Source: a virus
Strand: one strand, 5' to 3'
Length of the DNA stretch: 49,997 nucleotides
Virus record (IMG/VR): IMGVR_UViG_3300042565_000181
Span: 1-49,997 of that record
A program made the translations under genes and the position numbers. Shown here in pieces: positions 15,881 through 23,769 of the stretch. Within the stretch, counting starts at the first letter, position 1. Every line of letters starts with the position of its first letter. Below the pieces are notes generated by a model that was given only the letters and a program-made list of their open reading frames with translations, searched no databases and was not told where the DNA came from.

Positions 15881-15977
15881 TTGTCCACACTATCCACAAA
15901 CCCCCCTTTTCATTGGGCGCGCATGTGGGCAACTCCACCCCTTTTCCGCTATCCACACACTATCCACATTGTCCACA
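15881..15977. repeat. Right cluster of DnaA-box-like 9-bp iterons
   Basis: TTGTCCACA at 15881 and 15969; CTATCCACA at 15890, 15949 and 15960; an opposite variant TGTGGGCAA at 15924. The pairs 15881/15890 and 15960/15969 abut exactly. Orientation is mostly opposite to the left cluster, so the whole array is roughly symmetric about 15800. Confidence 0.75.
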
Positions 15978-16011
15978 AACATCTAAGGGTAAGCACCTAG
16001 TAAATAAATGC

Positions 16012-16040
16012 TTGACAAGTGCAAAGAAAATCTTTACAGT
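16012..16040 (+). promoter_or_regulatory. Sigma70-like early promoter
   Basis: TTGACA (16012-16017), 17-bp spacer, TACAGT (16035-16040): perfect -35 and 4/6 at -10. It would drive the small early genes from 16088. The 13-mer AAATAAATGCTTG at 16002-16014 overlaps the -35 and recurs at 25066-25078 beside the other early promoters. Confidence 0.7.
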
Positions 16041-16087
16041 CTAGACTGCTTCGGCAACACAGTAAACAACCAACCAAAAGGAACAAC

Positions 16088-16213
16088 ATGACATGGATTT
16101 TTTACAACCCGCAGCAAGAACACCAGGCGCACCGCTACGAGGTGCATTGTGATGCCGGCGTTTTCGGTTTCCGTACCCGCGCGCTTGCGCTCGCATATCA
16201 ATCAACACTTTAA
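16088..16213 (+). CDS. Small early protein, 41 aa
   Basis: ATG 16088 preceded by AAGGA. MTWIFYNPQQEHQAHRYEV..., ending with RALALAYQSTL. First gene after the early promoter. No family recognised. As with first-expressed genes of other phages, a host-takeover role is possible but not shown. Confidence 0.6.
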   Translation: MTWIFYNPQQEHQAHRYEVHCDAGVFGFRTRALALAYQSTL

Positions 16214-16224
16214 GGACCAAAACC

Positions 16225-16419
16225 ATGATAGACGCACTGAAAGCCTACGCAAACACCCATTACGAAGCCGGCGGCCACTGGATCGCTGAAACGTACAGCC
16301 AAGCCGATTACGAGCGCACGCTGGCCGAAGCCGGTGGCGACATTGAAGCCGCGAAAGCAATGCTTGAAAAAGCGTGGCTTTTCTTGGCAGAACGCGAAGC
16401 CGAAGCCGGCGACTATTAA
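16225..16419 (+). CDS. Small early protein, 64 aa
   Basis: AAGGA site eight bases before ATG 16225. Acidic, Ala-rich, helical: GGHWIAETYSQADYERTLAEAGGD... ending EREAEAGDY. No family recognised. It shares the ribosome-binding spacer style (AAGGACnnAACC) with the next genes, marking one operon. Confidence 0.65.
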   Translation: MIDALKAYANTHYEAGGHWIAETYSQADYERTLAEAGGDIEAAKAMLEKAWLFLAEREAEAGDY

Positions 16420-16439
16420 ACCAACGAAAGGACCGAACC

Positions 16440-16670
16440 ATGAATTACGCCACGCCCATCACATCAGCCGCCGAAGCGCGCGCCTTTTTTCATTCCTTGA
16501 ACAAAACGGAAAAGCTGTTCCATCCCGATGACGCGCCCGACTCAATTGTTGACCCTGACGGCGCGCCCATCTTCACCGCCGACGAATGCGTGCTAGTCGG
16601 CCAGCGGATCGCGGAAATCCGGACGTTCATGCCTGACCCGTGCGAATACATCATCGATACATTTTTTTAA
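16440..16670 (+). CDS. Small early protein, 76 aa
   Basis: ATG 16440 follows AAAGGACCGAACC. Acidic: MNYATPITSAAEARAFFHSL... DPDGAPIFTADECVLVGQRI..., ending IDTFF. No known domain identified. The longer in-frame start lies within the preceding gene and lacks a site. Confidence 0.65.
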   Translation: MNYATPITSAAEARAFFHSLNKTEKLFHPDDAPDSIVDPDGAPIFTADECVLVGQRIAEIRTFMPDPCEYIIDTFF

Positions 16671-16680
16671 GGATCAAACC

Positions 16681-16806
16681 ATGACCCGCAACATTTTCAC
16701 AACCCGCAGCGCACGCCGCGCCGTGTTTGACCTAATCGGCGCAGTGCTGCTAATCAGCGCCAGCGTTGCGCTGCTGCTGGCCTATTTCGACGTTCTCACT
16801 CACTAA
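16681..16806 (+). CDS. Small membrane protein, 41 aa
   Basis: ATG 16681 preceded by AAGGATC. Basic N-terminus (MTRNIFTTRSARR) then one transmembrane segment (about residues 14-35: VFDLIGAVLLISASVALLL) and a short tail. Inner-membrane insertion with the N-terminus inside is expected from the positive charges. Function unknown; early phage membrane peptides can act on host physiology or superinfection. Confidence 0.6.
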   Translation: MTRNIFTTRSARRAVFDLIGAVLLISASVALLLAYFDVLTH

Positions 16807-16817
16807 AGGAAAATACC

Positions 16818-17141
16818 ATGATTCAAACCATCAACGTCTCAGACTTCCGCGATGCCTTTCGCAGCATGGGCCGCCAAGATCAATTCTCATATGAGGCGCT
16901 CAGCGCGCTCTTTGATTACATGGAAGAAATAGCCCCAGACTTTGATCTTGACGTTATCGCGCTTTGCTGCGACTACAGCGAAGACACAGTTGAAGACATA
17001 GCCGCAAACTACGGGCTTGAATTTAGTTCTATCGAAGACGGCGACACAGACGGCGAACGCGAACATGTGCGCGCCTACCTTGAGGAAAACACCACAATCG
17101 TGGCTGAGACCGCATCCGGCTTTTTGTACGCTCAATTTTAA
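16818..17141 (+). CDS. Highly acidic early protein, 107 aa
   Basis: AAAGGAAA precedes ATG 16818. The sequence has about 25 Asp/Glu, five Arg and no Lys, net near -20. MIQTINVSDFRDAFRSMG, then FSYEALSALFDYMEE and DVIALCCDYSED. The motif set (FSYE.L.ALFDY, LDVIALCC) recurs in many phage and bacterial hypothetical proteins; function unknown. Charge, size and early position resemble DNA-mimic inhibitors such as T7 Ocr, which is only an analogy. Confidence 0.75.
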   Translation: MIQTINVSDFRDAFRSMGRQDQFSYEALSALFDYMEEIAPDFDLDVIALCCDYSEDTVEDIAANYGLEFSSIEDGDTDGEREHVRAYLEENTTIVAETASGFLYAQF

Positions 17142-17151
17142 GGACTGAACC

Positions 17152-17337
17152 ATGACAAACAACGAAAACGAACGCGCCGCCTACGCTGCGGGCGACATGG
17201 TGGCGGCTGATTTGTACGCTGAACTGATTGCGCTGCGCCATAAGTGCGACAGCTACGAAGCCGCGCTGGAAGCCATAGCGGCGGGCAGCATGAACGCCCG
17301 CCAAGCCATAGCGGCGGCGGCGGAGGTGTTGCCATGA
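17152..17337 (+). CDS. Small early protein, 61 aa
   Basis: AAGGACTGAACC precedes ATG 17152. Ala-rich helical protein (AADLYAELIALRHKCDSYEAAL...), similar to the short coiled-coil proteins common in phage early regions. Its stop overlaps the next start (ATGA). Confidence 0.6.
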   Translation: MTNNENERAAYAAGDMVAADLYAELIALRHKCDSYEAALEAIAAGSMNARQAIAAAAEVLP

Positions 17338-17510
17338 AAAAAGGCGAAAACATTGTTGTCGTCATTGATGGCGACATCAAAGGCGCGCAAGTCATTCAAG
17401 TGCTGACTGATGGCAACGTTGAGGTATCCGTAAGGGACTATTACGGCGACTACCTAAATTTTCCGCGCCGCCAAGTATTTACCGTTATTGAATGGGAGGC
17501 GCGGGCATGA
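17334..17510 (+). CDS. Small early protein, 58 aa
   Basis: ATG 17334 overlaps the preceding stop. MKKGENIVVVIDGDIKGAQV..., then VSVRDYYGDYLNFPRRQVFTVIEWE: a small beta-rich fold, possibly a barrel. No family recognised. Translationally coupled at both ends. Confidence 0.6.
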   Translation: MKKGENIVVVIDGDIKGAQVIQVLTDGNVEVSVRDYYGDYLNFPRRQVFTVIEWEARA

Positions 17511-17665
17511 CACTCTACAGCATCCAACTATTCGCGCCAGGCGCGACATTCAGCCGCGCCGTGGGGCGGCGCTTAGTGCCCAGGCACCGAGCGCAGCGCG
17601 TGCTGGCGTGGCTTAAGCAGCGAGGGCGCGAGGGCTACATTGCACCGGCACGGGTGACGCGATGA
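17507..17665 (+). CDS. Small very basic early protein, 52 aa
   Basis: ATG 17507 overlaps the preceding stop (ATGA) and its own stop overlaps the next start. MTLYSIQLFAPGATFSRAVG then Arg-rich RRLVPRHRAQRVLAWLKQRG. Rich in Arg, perhaps nucleic-acid binding. Function unknown. Confidence 0.55.
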   Translation: MTLYSIQLFAPGATFSRAVGRRLVPRHRAQRVLAWLKQRGREGYIAPARVTR

Positions 17666-17862
17666 AAGTGCCATACACTGCCCGAGGGTTAACCCTTGAT
17701 TGTGAATTTGAGCTTGAACCAGGCGAACCAAGCTCATGGGATGAACCAGGATGGCCGGACATTTACCACCTAATCAGCGCCAGCGTGCAGGGCGTAGACG
17801 TGACGGCCATTATCGACCCTGCGCTGGTGCAGCAGCTTGAGGAGCGGGCGGGATGGCCTTAG
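17662..17862 (+). CDS. Small early protein, 66 aa
   Basis: ATG 17662 coupled to the previous stop. MKVPYTARGLTLDCEFELEPGE..., WPDIYHLISASVQGVDVTAI, ending LEERAGWP. Similar short acidic proteins occur in many phage early regions. Role unknown. Confidence 0.6.
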   Translation: MKVPYTARGLTLDCEFELEPGEPSSWDEPGWPDIYHLISASVQGVDVTAIIDPALVQQLEERAGWP

Positions 17863-17912
17863 TACTGGCGGCGCTAGCGGCCGCTATTTTAGCCGTCATT
17901 CTCAAACTATAA
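17853..17912 (+). CDS. Possible 19-aa membrane peptide
   Basis: ATG 17853 with GAGGAGCGGGCGGG upstream; MALVLAALAAAILAVILKL, a single hydrophobic helix, then stop at the base of the terminator hairpin. Tiny and therefore uncertain. Confidence 0.3.
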   Translation: MALVLAALAAAILAVILKL

Positions 17913-17936
17913 GGGGGCCAACTGGCCCCCTTTCTT
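17913..17936 (+). terminator. Terminator at end of early operon
   Basis: GGGGGCC-AACT-GGCCCCC (17913-17930) followed by TTTCTT. It lies between convergent transcripts and the stem is symmetric, so it could act on both strands, though the T tract is better on the plus strand. Confidence 0.75.
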
Positions 17937-20223
17937 ACTTGACCCTGACCAATGCGGACGGGGGCGCGTCCTCGACCATGCGGCGTAGTTCTGACTTTGG
18001 TCTGTCCACCATATCGGGCGCGCAGAATATGTGCTTTTTAGTGTCATAGTCCCGCGACTTCAACCGGCCACAATCGACCCAACCGGCCTCCTTAAAAGCG
18101 TGCAGGAGCGCCGTTTGCGGCACTTTGACCCCCGAGGGCGCAGACCCTGCCAAGCGGTCACAGACCGCGTGAAAGGGCGAGCCGATAACGCCACGGGAGA
18201 ATTCGCCCATTTTGAGGCGCATCAAGTCTACAAGGTACGATTCGGCAATGCTCATGCCGTGCTCAACCAGGTTCATCTTGAATTCTGTGCTGGCCGGCGC
18301 TGCACCAGGGTTGAACGCGGACACGTCACGGGCCAACAGCCAAGCGGCGATAGCGGCAAAGCCACCGGCCTTGTACCATGCCCACATCTTAGCGGCGGCG
18401 TCTGGGGTCATTCGGGGGGCTTGTGACCAGATACAGAACCACCGGCGGTCTTGACTGTCCAAGCTAATCGGCACGGGGTCATTCGAGAACGCCAGCACAA
18501 ACACGCGGTTTGCCATCTGGTATGGGTGTAAACCCTTACGATTGACGGACAGCATCTCGGGCGGCGCTGCAATGATGGGTTTAAGGCGATTCGCCAGCGC
18601 GCGGCGCTCTTTTGCGTCTGGCTCTTTCAACTCATTCAGGATCAGGATTTCGGATTCAAGGGCATAGCCGAACTGGCTGCTCATGGTGTCATTGTCGAGC
18701 AGCCCTCGGTTCTTCAGGTGGGGGCCGCAGACTGACCAGATAAAGGGGGCCCACATGGTGTCCTTGCCGCTGCCTTGGTCGCCGCCGTGCAGGATCGCAT
18801 GGTTGACCTTGACCTCGGGGTGCTGCAACTTGAACGCCATCACGTCCAACACATGCGCCAACTCGCTCGGTTCGGGGACTAGCGTGCGGCAGTGGTCAAG
18901 CCAGGGGGTCACGTCACCGGCTGCCACTGGTGGGCGGGCGTCACGCCAGCGGTTGCCGTAGATGTCGCCGTCACGCTCGACCAGCACGGATTCGCCGGCG
19001 GCGTAGGTGATGCCGACCAGCGCCTTTGCGCCCTTGGCTTGACGGTTCTCGTCATAGCAGATTGACGCCTCGACCTTGCGGCCTGTGTGGATCGACTTGC
19101 AACTGATGTGCCGGAACAGCGCGTTAAAGGTCTGGCGGGACACCTCGCGGCGGTCCTGCATGTCGAAATACGATTCGTCGTCTTGTATATACGCGAAGCG
19201 CTCATACCAGTCGGCCTTCTCGATACGGCCCAGTTCCTTGCGCTCAGTCTCGGCAATGCGGGCGGCGGCCTCGTCGGTGAATATGTCATTGGGCGTCAGC
19301 TTGGCAAGCGCGCCCTCCATCAGGGTGGCAAGCAGTTCCTCACGCAGGCCAAGTGTATGCGCTGGCCCACCATTCTCGCCAACCCATTCTAGAAATGTCG
19401 CGCTGTCCAGTTCAAGGCAATGCGAGTGCAGGCAGCAGTAGGCCCGATTGGCGGGCATGTACCGGCCCTCTGGATTGCCGTCGGTATGCTCGGCTGAGTT
19501 AGGGCAGACTACGCCCGCCCAGCCCTCAGAATTAGGTCTGGACAGCAACAGCCCTTGGCCGGACAGCCACGCCAGCACATCATCCGCGCCGTCATCAGAC
19601 ACGCGGATCGGCTTGTAGGCGCTCTCGACGGGGCCAGGCGTCACGCCCATAGCTTCGCACAGTTGGGGCAGTGTGAAGTCGCGCTCTGGGTGAAACTCAA
19701 CCAAACGGGCTTCAAAGTTATCGCGGCCAGGCTTCAAATTGACCGAGCCAGGCAGCCGGAAATTGCGAACGGGGTTGCACGCGCCTGGGTCTGTGTAGCC
19801 CGCGTCAGCCATCGCCCTGATGGCGGCGGCGTACTCACCCTTAGTCGGCTGCTCGTTGAAGGCGTAGCCCCACTGAAACGAGCCTTTGGACGTCTCGATC
19901 TTCCATGTCGGCGCGATGGGGGGCAGGCTGGGGGCTTTGATGGGGTCGCCCACATCGTCCAGCACCAGCACCAACACATATTCGCAGTTGGCGGCGCTGG
20001 CTGACGGGTGGCCGTCCTTGAAGCGCTCAATGATGTAGCTGGCGGTGTTGCCGTACCACGACTCGCCGGCCTTGATCTTGTGGTCGGGCAGGAACGCCGG
20101 CCAAGTGGCCTTGATAGCGCCGTCGGCGTGAAAATCCAACACCCCGTCTTTTAATTTCGGTTTTTGCTTGACTATCAGGGCGGTTTCGCCCTCAGGGGCC
20201 AAAGATGCTATAAAATCCAACAT
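17935..20223 (-). CDS. Primase-helicase (AEP-type primase plus SF3-like helicase)
   Basis: The product is 762 aa. The N-terminal part (about 50-185) resembles RepB/AEP primases: EYVLVLVLDD (81-90), SFQWGYAF and NFRLPGSVNLK. A zinc-binding cluster follows (C240, H246, then CCLHSHC 263-269). The C-terminal helicase has Walker A GGDQGSGKD (480-488), a LILNELKEPD-type Walker B region and an FSNDPVPISLD sensor, as in phage DUF5906/NrS-1-like proteins. It would prime and unwind DNA for the polymerase encoded next to it. Last gene of the replication operon. Confidence 0.85.
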   Translation of the reverse strand: MLDFIASLAPEGETALIVKQKPKLKDGVLDFHADGAIKATWPAFLPDHKIKAGESWYGNTASYIIERFKDGHPSASAANCEYVLVLVLDDVGDPIKAPSLPPIAPTWKIETSKGSFQWGYAFNEQPTKGEYAAAIRAMADAGYTDPGACNPVRNFRLPGSVNLKPGRDNFEARLVEFHPERDFTLPQLCEAMGVTPGPVESAYKPIRVSDDGADDVLAWLSGQGLLLSRPNSEGWAGVVCPNSAEHTDGNPEGRYMPANRAYCCLHSHCLELDSATFLEWVGENGGPAHTLGLREELLATLMEGALAKLTPNDIFTDEAAARIAETERKELGRIEKADWYERFAYIQDDESYFDMQDRREVSRQTFNALFRHISCKSIHTGRKVEASICYDENRQAKGAKALVGITYAAGESVLVERDGDIYGNRWRDARPPVAAGDVTPWLDHCRTLVPEPSELAHVLDVMAFKLQHPEVKVNHAILHGGDQGSGKDTMWAPFIWSVCGPHLKNRGLLDNDTMSSQFGYALESEILILNELKEPDAKERRALANRLKPIIAAPPEMLSVNRKGLHPYQMANRVFVLAFSNDPVPISLDSQDRRWFCIWSQAPRMTPDAAAKMWAWYKAGGFAAIAAWLLARDVSAFNPGAAPASTEFKMNLVEHGMSIAESYLVDLMRLKMGEFSRGVIGSPFHAVCDRLAGSAPSGVKVPQTALLHAFKEAGWVDCGRLKSRDYDTKKHIFCAPDMVDRPKSELRRMVEDAPPSALVRVK

Positions 20224-20248
20224 GTTGTTCTCTCCTTGAAGTTGAGTT

Positions 20249-20278
20249 AGCCCCCGTCTAATCCACGGGGGCTTTTTT
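20249..20278 (+). terminator. Plus-oriented hairpin terminator inside a minus-strand operon
   Basis: AGCCCCCGT / ACGGGGGCT (20249-20257 with 20265-20273), 7-base loop, then a T run to 20278 on the plus strand. It lies between the polymerase stop and the primase-helicase start, both minus. Read leftward it has no T tract. It may stop antisense transcription or stabilise the polymerase mRNA end. Confidence 0.55.
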
Positions 20279-22208
20279 ACGAGTAACGGGTAGTAGTGAC
20301 ACCTTCAGCCGCCAGCGGCAGGCCAGTGGCCCAGGCTGGTGGCTCACACATGACGCGGTGCATGAGCGCAGCGGTTGCCTCGGCCTCGGGGGCTGGGCAC
20401 TCGACAACAATCTCATCATGTACGTGTAGGACAACGCCATCAAGCTGGCGCAGGGAATGGCGCAGGATGTCGTGAGCAGCCGCCTGCGTCACGTTCTCGC
20501 AAGCCAAGCCGCGCCACAGGCGGGCGCGCGGCCATTCTTTGGCGTCTGCGGCGGGTTTCCAAGCAGCTTTTGAGTACGTCACATTGCCTTCGTCGTCGAA
20601 TTTGGCGTTGGGATAGCACAGCACCCTGCCGGAAGGAAGACTGTACCAGAGCATTTGCCCGTCGAACATATAGGTAACCCGACCGGCGCTGACTTCGTAG
20701 CCTTTATTTCGCATGGCGCGCAGGTACGCAGCCTCAAGGGCGTTGCCGTGCAGCATGGCCCACGGGTTAGCCATGCGCCAGCCCGCCACAGCCCGCGCAA
20801 CCTCACCGGCTGTCAAGCGCACGCCGTAAACGCGCCCGAACACCTCAAACGCGCCTGCGCCGCCTAGAAAGCCGAGGGCCAACTCCTGCACCTTGCCGAC
20901 CTGGCGCTGGTCGCCGGTCACTTCTTCGTAAGGTACGCGAAAGGTGGCGGTGGCATTGACTTTGTACGGATCAAGGCCCGACCGGAACACGTCCAGCTTG
21001 GCCTCGCCTGACGGGCAGTTGGACAGCCACGGGTGAACGCGGCCCTCAATGGCTGACCAGTCGTAGGCGATCAGGACATGGCCTGGCTTTGCGATCAGTG
21101 CGGGCCGGAGCATTCCCTTGAGAACATCTGTAATGCGCTTTCCAAATCTTGGAGTGATTGCGTGTCCGCGCACCATAGCGTTGCGTACTTCATCAGGTGC
21201 TTTGGCGCACTTGCGGGTAAAGTTGTGAACCTGTGCGCCATAGCTTGACGCACGTCCGGTGGCAGCCCCTCCAGCAAAAACGAAAGCGCCTCTAACTCGC
21301 TGATCCTCGACATCGGCGAGGTCTGCAAGGCGGCTGAATTTCGCAACCGAAGACGCCCAGAGGTCGTCCGCGCATTGAATAACGTCCGCAACATGGGCCG
21401 GAATCTCATCATGGTTCTCCATCGCAAGCAGGTTTGCCCGCACAGTCTTGTCAATCGAATACTTCTCGCCGGTCCACATCAGCTTCTTGGCCTCGGGGCC
21501 GACGCGGGCCAAGACCCACTCGCGCATCTTAGGCGAGCGCACGCTAGTGATAGCGCCCTCGGTGACCTCATGCACGATCTGCTGAATCTCGACTGTCTCG
21601 TCGGCGGCGTACTCGACAGCAGCGCGGCACAGCGGGGCGTCCACCAGCACGCCACGGTCGTTGATGCGCTCGTTGACGTGGTAGTCGGTCAATTCATCCG
21701 GACTGAGTGGCCGCATGGCCTGGCTGACGGCCCGCATGGCGCGCACGTCCTGCTCGCAGTAGGCCACCATCTCGGCCATCAGGCCGGCGTCCTGCTTGAA
21801 CTCGCCGTTGGCCTGTGGGATAGACAGCAAGCGGATCAACTGGCTGCCTCGGTGGTCTTTCTTCATGCTGGCGCTGGCGAACCGGCCCACATCTTCAAGG
21901 CTGCCAGGCGCGCAGTTGGACCGCGCCTGCGCTGCGGTGCAGTAGAACTGCTCCAAGGCGAAATTCTGTTGGAGTACATACCAAAAGATCAGGCGCTCAA
22001 ACGCCGCGTTGTGGGCGTAGATCAAGCCGGTGTGCTGGCGCACGGCGTCGGGGAATGGACCGTCGGGCGTCCAGGTCTGCACATCCCCGTCACCAAAGGC
22101 GTAGGACATGCACAGCACCTCGGTCGAGGCGTCTTGGGCGTAGTTGTAAACGCCGTGCTTTTTAAGGTCACAGCGGCTGCGGGTTTCAAAGTCAAGCCAG
22201 AGGGTCAT
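20277..22208 (-). CDS. DNA polymerase, family A, with 3'-5' exonuclease domain
   Basis: The product is 643 aa. Exonuclease: LWLDFETRS (D6, E8), YAHNAAFERLIF (64-75), YCEQDVRAM (D154). Polymerase: motif A IAYDWSAIEGR (D383), motif B RQVGKVQELALGF (435-447), motif C HVHDEIVVE (D598). This matches the compact family A enzymes of many phages. It replicates the phage genome. It overlaps the PAPS-reductase-like gene by 17 bases, and all catalytic residues are present. Confidence 0.93.
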   Translation of the reverse strand: MTLWLDFETRSRCDLKKHGVYNYAQDASTEVLCMSYAFGDGDVQTWTPDGPFPDAVRQHTGLIYAHNAAFERLIFWYVLQQNFALEQFYCTAAQARSNCAPGSLEDVGRFASASMKKDHRGSQLIRLLSIPQANGEFKQDAGLMAEMVAYCEQDVRAMRAVSQAMRPLSPDELTDYHVNERINDRGVLVDAPLCRAAVEYAADETVEIQQIVHEVTEGAITSVRSPKMREWVLARVGPEAKKLMWTGEKYSIDKTVRANLLAMENHDEIPAHVADVIQCADDLWASSVAKFSRLADLADVEDQRVRGAFVFAGGAATGRASSYGAQVHNFTRKCAKAPDEVRNAMVRGHAITPRFGKRITDVLKGMLRPALIAKPGHVLIAYDWSAIEGRVHPWLSNCPSGEAKLDVFRSGLDPYKVNATATFRVPYEEVTGDQRQVGKVQELALGFLGGAGAFEVFGRVYGVRLTAGEVARAVAGWRMANPWAMLHGNALEAAYLRAMRNKGYEVSAGRVTYMFDGQMLWYSLPSGRVLCYPNAKFDDEGNVTYSKAAWKPAADAKEWPRARLWRGLACENVTQAAAHDILRHSLRQLDGVVLHVHDEIVVECPAPEAEATAALMHRVMCEPPAWATGLPLAAEGVTTTRYS

Positions 22209-22962
22209 CGCTAGTCTCGTCTACGCATGAAGTGCAAGGCACAACAGTCGGTTCTTCTAATGTGGTGGCGTAATCGCGCCATGAAAAACGACGGCCCAAA
22301 CCTTTGACCGAAGTCAGTTTGGCGTTGTCTTCCATAGCAATCGCCCTGTGAAACATCAGCGGGTATGTTTCTTTTAGATGCGCGATCTCTGGCTTTGTAG
22401 ACGCAGGGCAGAAAAAGCAAGATGACTTGCCAGGCAAAGGCAAACCAGCGCGCTCTATCGCAGCAATGCACTCGGGGCGTGACCACTCCCACTCTACCAG
22501 CGGGTAGTTGTACACGTATTTTTCATCTTCAATCGGCGCTTTCATCCACCGGCGGCGCTCGGAAAATTCGTAGCCGATAAATTTATTGACTTTGCCGCCA
22601 GACTTCCAAAATGCTTTCATGCCTGCAATGTTGTTGACAAACTTATTTTGCGGGGCGATCTTAAATTTTTGAGAGCAACCCTTAAAGCCGTAGGCCAAGC
22701 TGGGCAGCATGTTTGCCGACAGACAGTTCTGCTCCAAGGTCTGCACAGTCTGATCGCGCTTCACTTTGCGAACAATCGTGATGGGCGGCATACCGTTGTT
22801 GGCCAAGAATGTTTGCATTCTTTCGATATGCTCGTAAGTGTGCGGCCTCTCGCCGCCGGTGTCGGCAAACAAAATGTAATCGAAGGGTGGCAACTTCTTT
22901 TCGATCCAACCGCAAATAATTGCGGTCGAATCTGTCCCACCACCAAAAGCTAAAATGTTCAT
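22192..22962 (-). CDS. PAPS-reductase-like (adenine nucleotide alpha-hydrolase fold) protein
   Basis: The product is 256 aa from ATG 22962 with a GGAG site; the earlier start overlaps the small upstream ORF. P-loop-like GGGTDST (7-13), LFADTGGERPHT (31-42), and two CxxC pairs (C182/C185 in SSCFFCPAS and C243/C246 in PCTSCVDE) plus C96. Such proteins bind ATP and are common in phages. Suggested roles include sulfur transfer to nucleic acid or precursor synthesis, none proven. It is embedded between replication genes, which favours a nucleic-acid role. Confidence 0.8.
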   Translation of the reverse strand: MNILAFGGGTDSTAIICGWIEKKLPPFDYILFADTGGERPHTYEHIERMQTFLANNGMPPITIVRKVKRDQTVQTLEQNCLSANMLPSLAYGFKGCSQKFKIAPQNKFVNNIAGMKAFWKSGGKVNKFIGYEFSERRRWMKAPIEDEKYVYNYPLVEWEWSRPECIAAIERAGLPLPGKSSCFFCPASTKPEIAHLKETYPLMFHRAIAMEDNAKLTSVKGLGRRFSWRDYATTLEEPTVVPCTSCVDETSDDPLA

Positions 22963-23075
22963 ACTGTCTCCTTTTCCAATGCCCACTCTTGCGAATGGAC
23001 ATCAGGAAAGGCGGGGGCCACAATTCGGGTTTCAACAAGCTGCGGGGGAAAGCCAGAAAATCCGCAGGTCACCAT
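22959..23075 (-). CDS. Possible 38-aa protein coupled to PAPS-reductase-like gene
   Basis: ATG 23075, stop overlapping the next start (ATGA). MVTCGFSGFPPQLVETRIVA... EWALEKETV. It fills the only gap in this operon. No clear ribosome-binding site and no family, so it could be a remnant. Confidence 0.4.
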   Translation of the reverse strand: MVTCGFSGFPPQLVETRIVAPAFPDVHSQEWALEKETV

Positions 23076-23106
23076 CCTTGTACGCTGGCTTGACAGCCCC
23101 CTTACA

Positions 23107-23760
23107 TCACGCTGCGCGGCGGCGGCGTCCTGCGGCTGGCGCTTCTTCAGCGGCTACAGCAGCAGTCAACGCACTTTCAGGCGTCGATTCTGTCTCGGCG
23201 TCCATGCCGACCCACTCGATCACATTGAACACCGGCGTGTAAATCTTGCCGTAGCTCTTGTGTGCGTAATGGTCCTTCTTCAGCTTGATCACCGGCACTG
23301 GCTTGGTCTGGTCTTTCTCGACCTGCTCGGCCAAGGCCACGGCCAGAGCCTGCACCGCACGTTTGCCGCCCACCGAGGTGGTGGTGAAGCGCGCTTCCAT
23401 GCCCTTGTCTTCGCCTGTCAAGCACTTCAGGCTCATACCGACTTGGGTTTCCCAGCCGCGCTTGGCAGCAGCGGGTGCCACTTCAAGTTCTGGCAGGGGC
23501 TGGCTGACGCTAGCCATCTTCTCGCCCAACACTTCGCCGTCGCCCCAGGCGATGAAGCCGTGAACAAACGAGAACGGGTTGATGGCCCAGGTTGCGTCGT
23601 CTTCAACTTCGGTCTGATCAGCGCCGAACACCCAGTGGCCGGTCTTGTCCATCTTGAGGATGACAACGCCGGCTGGGCCAACATCAGTGGCGATAGAACG
23701 AAGGGAAGTAGCGAGGGAAGAGACTGCTGGCAGACCAGCGGATTTGAAAACGGTCAACAT
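23107..23760 (-). CDS. Putative single-stranded DNA-binding protein
   Basis: The product is 217 aa. Beta-rich core (HWVFGADQTEVEDDATWAIN, VHGFIAWGDGE, WETQVGMSLKCLTGEDKG, KKDHYAHKSYGKIYTPVF) and a low-complexity tail (AAVAAEEAPAAGRRRRAA). Aromatic-rich strands plus a flexible tail fit phage ssDNA-binding proteins, and the gene lies between the nuclease and polymerase genes where DUF2815-like SSBs usually lie. The tail ends basic, unlike the acidic tails of SSB or T7 gp2.5, so the call is by context. Confidence 0.6.
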   Translation of the reverse strand: MLTVFKSAGLPAVSSLATSLRSIATDVGPAGVVILKMDKTGHWVFGADQTEVEDDATWAINPFSFVHGFIAWGDGEVLGEKMASVSQPLPELEVAPAAAKRGWETQVGMSLKCLTGEDKGMEARFTTTSVGGKRAVQALAVALAEQVEKDQTKPVPVIKLKKDHYAHKSYGKIYTPVFNVIEWVGMDAETESTPESALTAAVAAEEAPAAGRRRRAA

Positions 23761-23769
23761 AATTTACCT

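Larger units (their letters stand above)
15415..16087. other. Large intergenic region: putative replication origin and early promoter
   Basis: No coding ORF is supported here. 15430-15560 holds a T/A run and a GC-rich stretch without a clear promoter; a packaging site could lie here or in terS, but nothing identifies it. 15579-15977 holds about sixteen 9-bp boxes of types TGTGGACAA/TTGTCCACA and CTATCCACA, often in directly abutting pairs or triples. Between the two clusters lie a 16-bp perfect palindrome and AT-rich DNA (15825-15880). DnaA boxes are TTATCCACA; most boxes here differ by one base. The region separates divergent transcription units and ends with a promoter at 16012-16040. Confidence 0.6.

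Noticed and set aside
15579-15977. CRISPR array
   Set aside because: Repeats are only 9 bp, occur in both orientations and abut without spacers.
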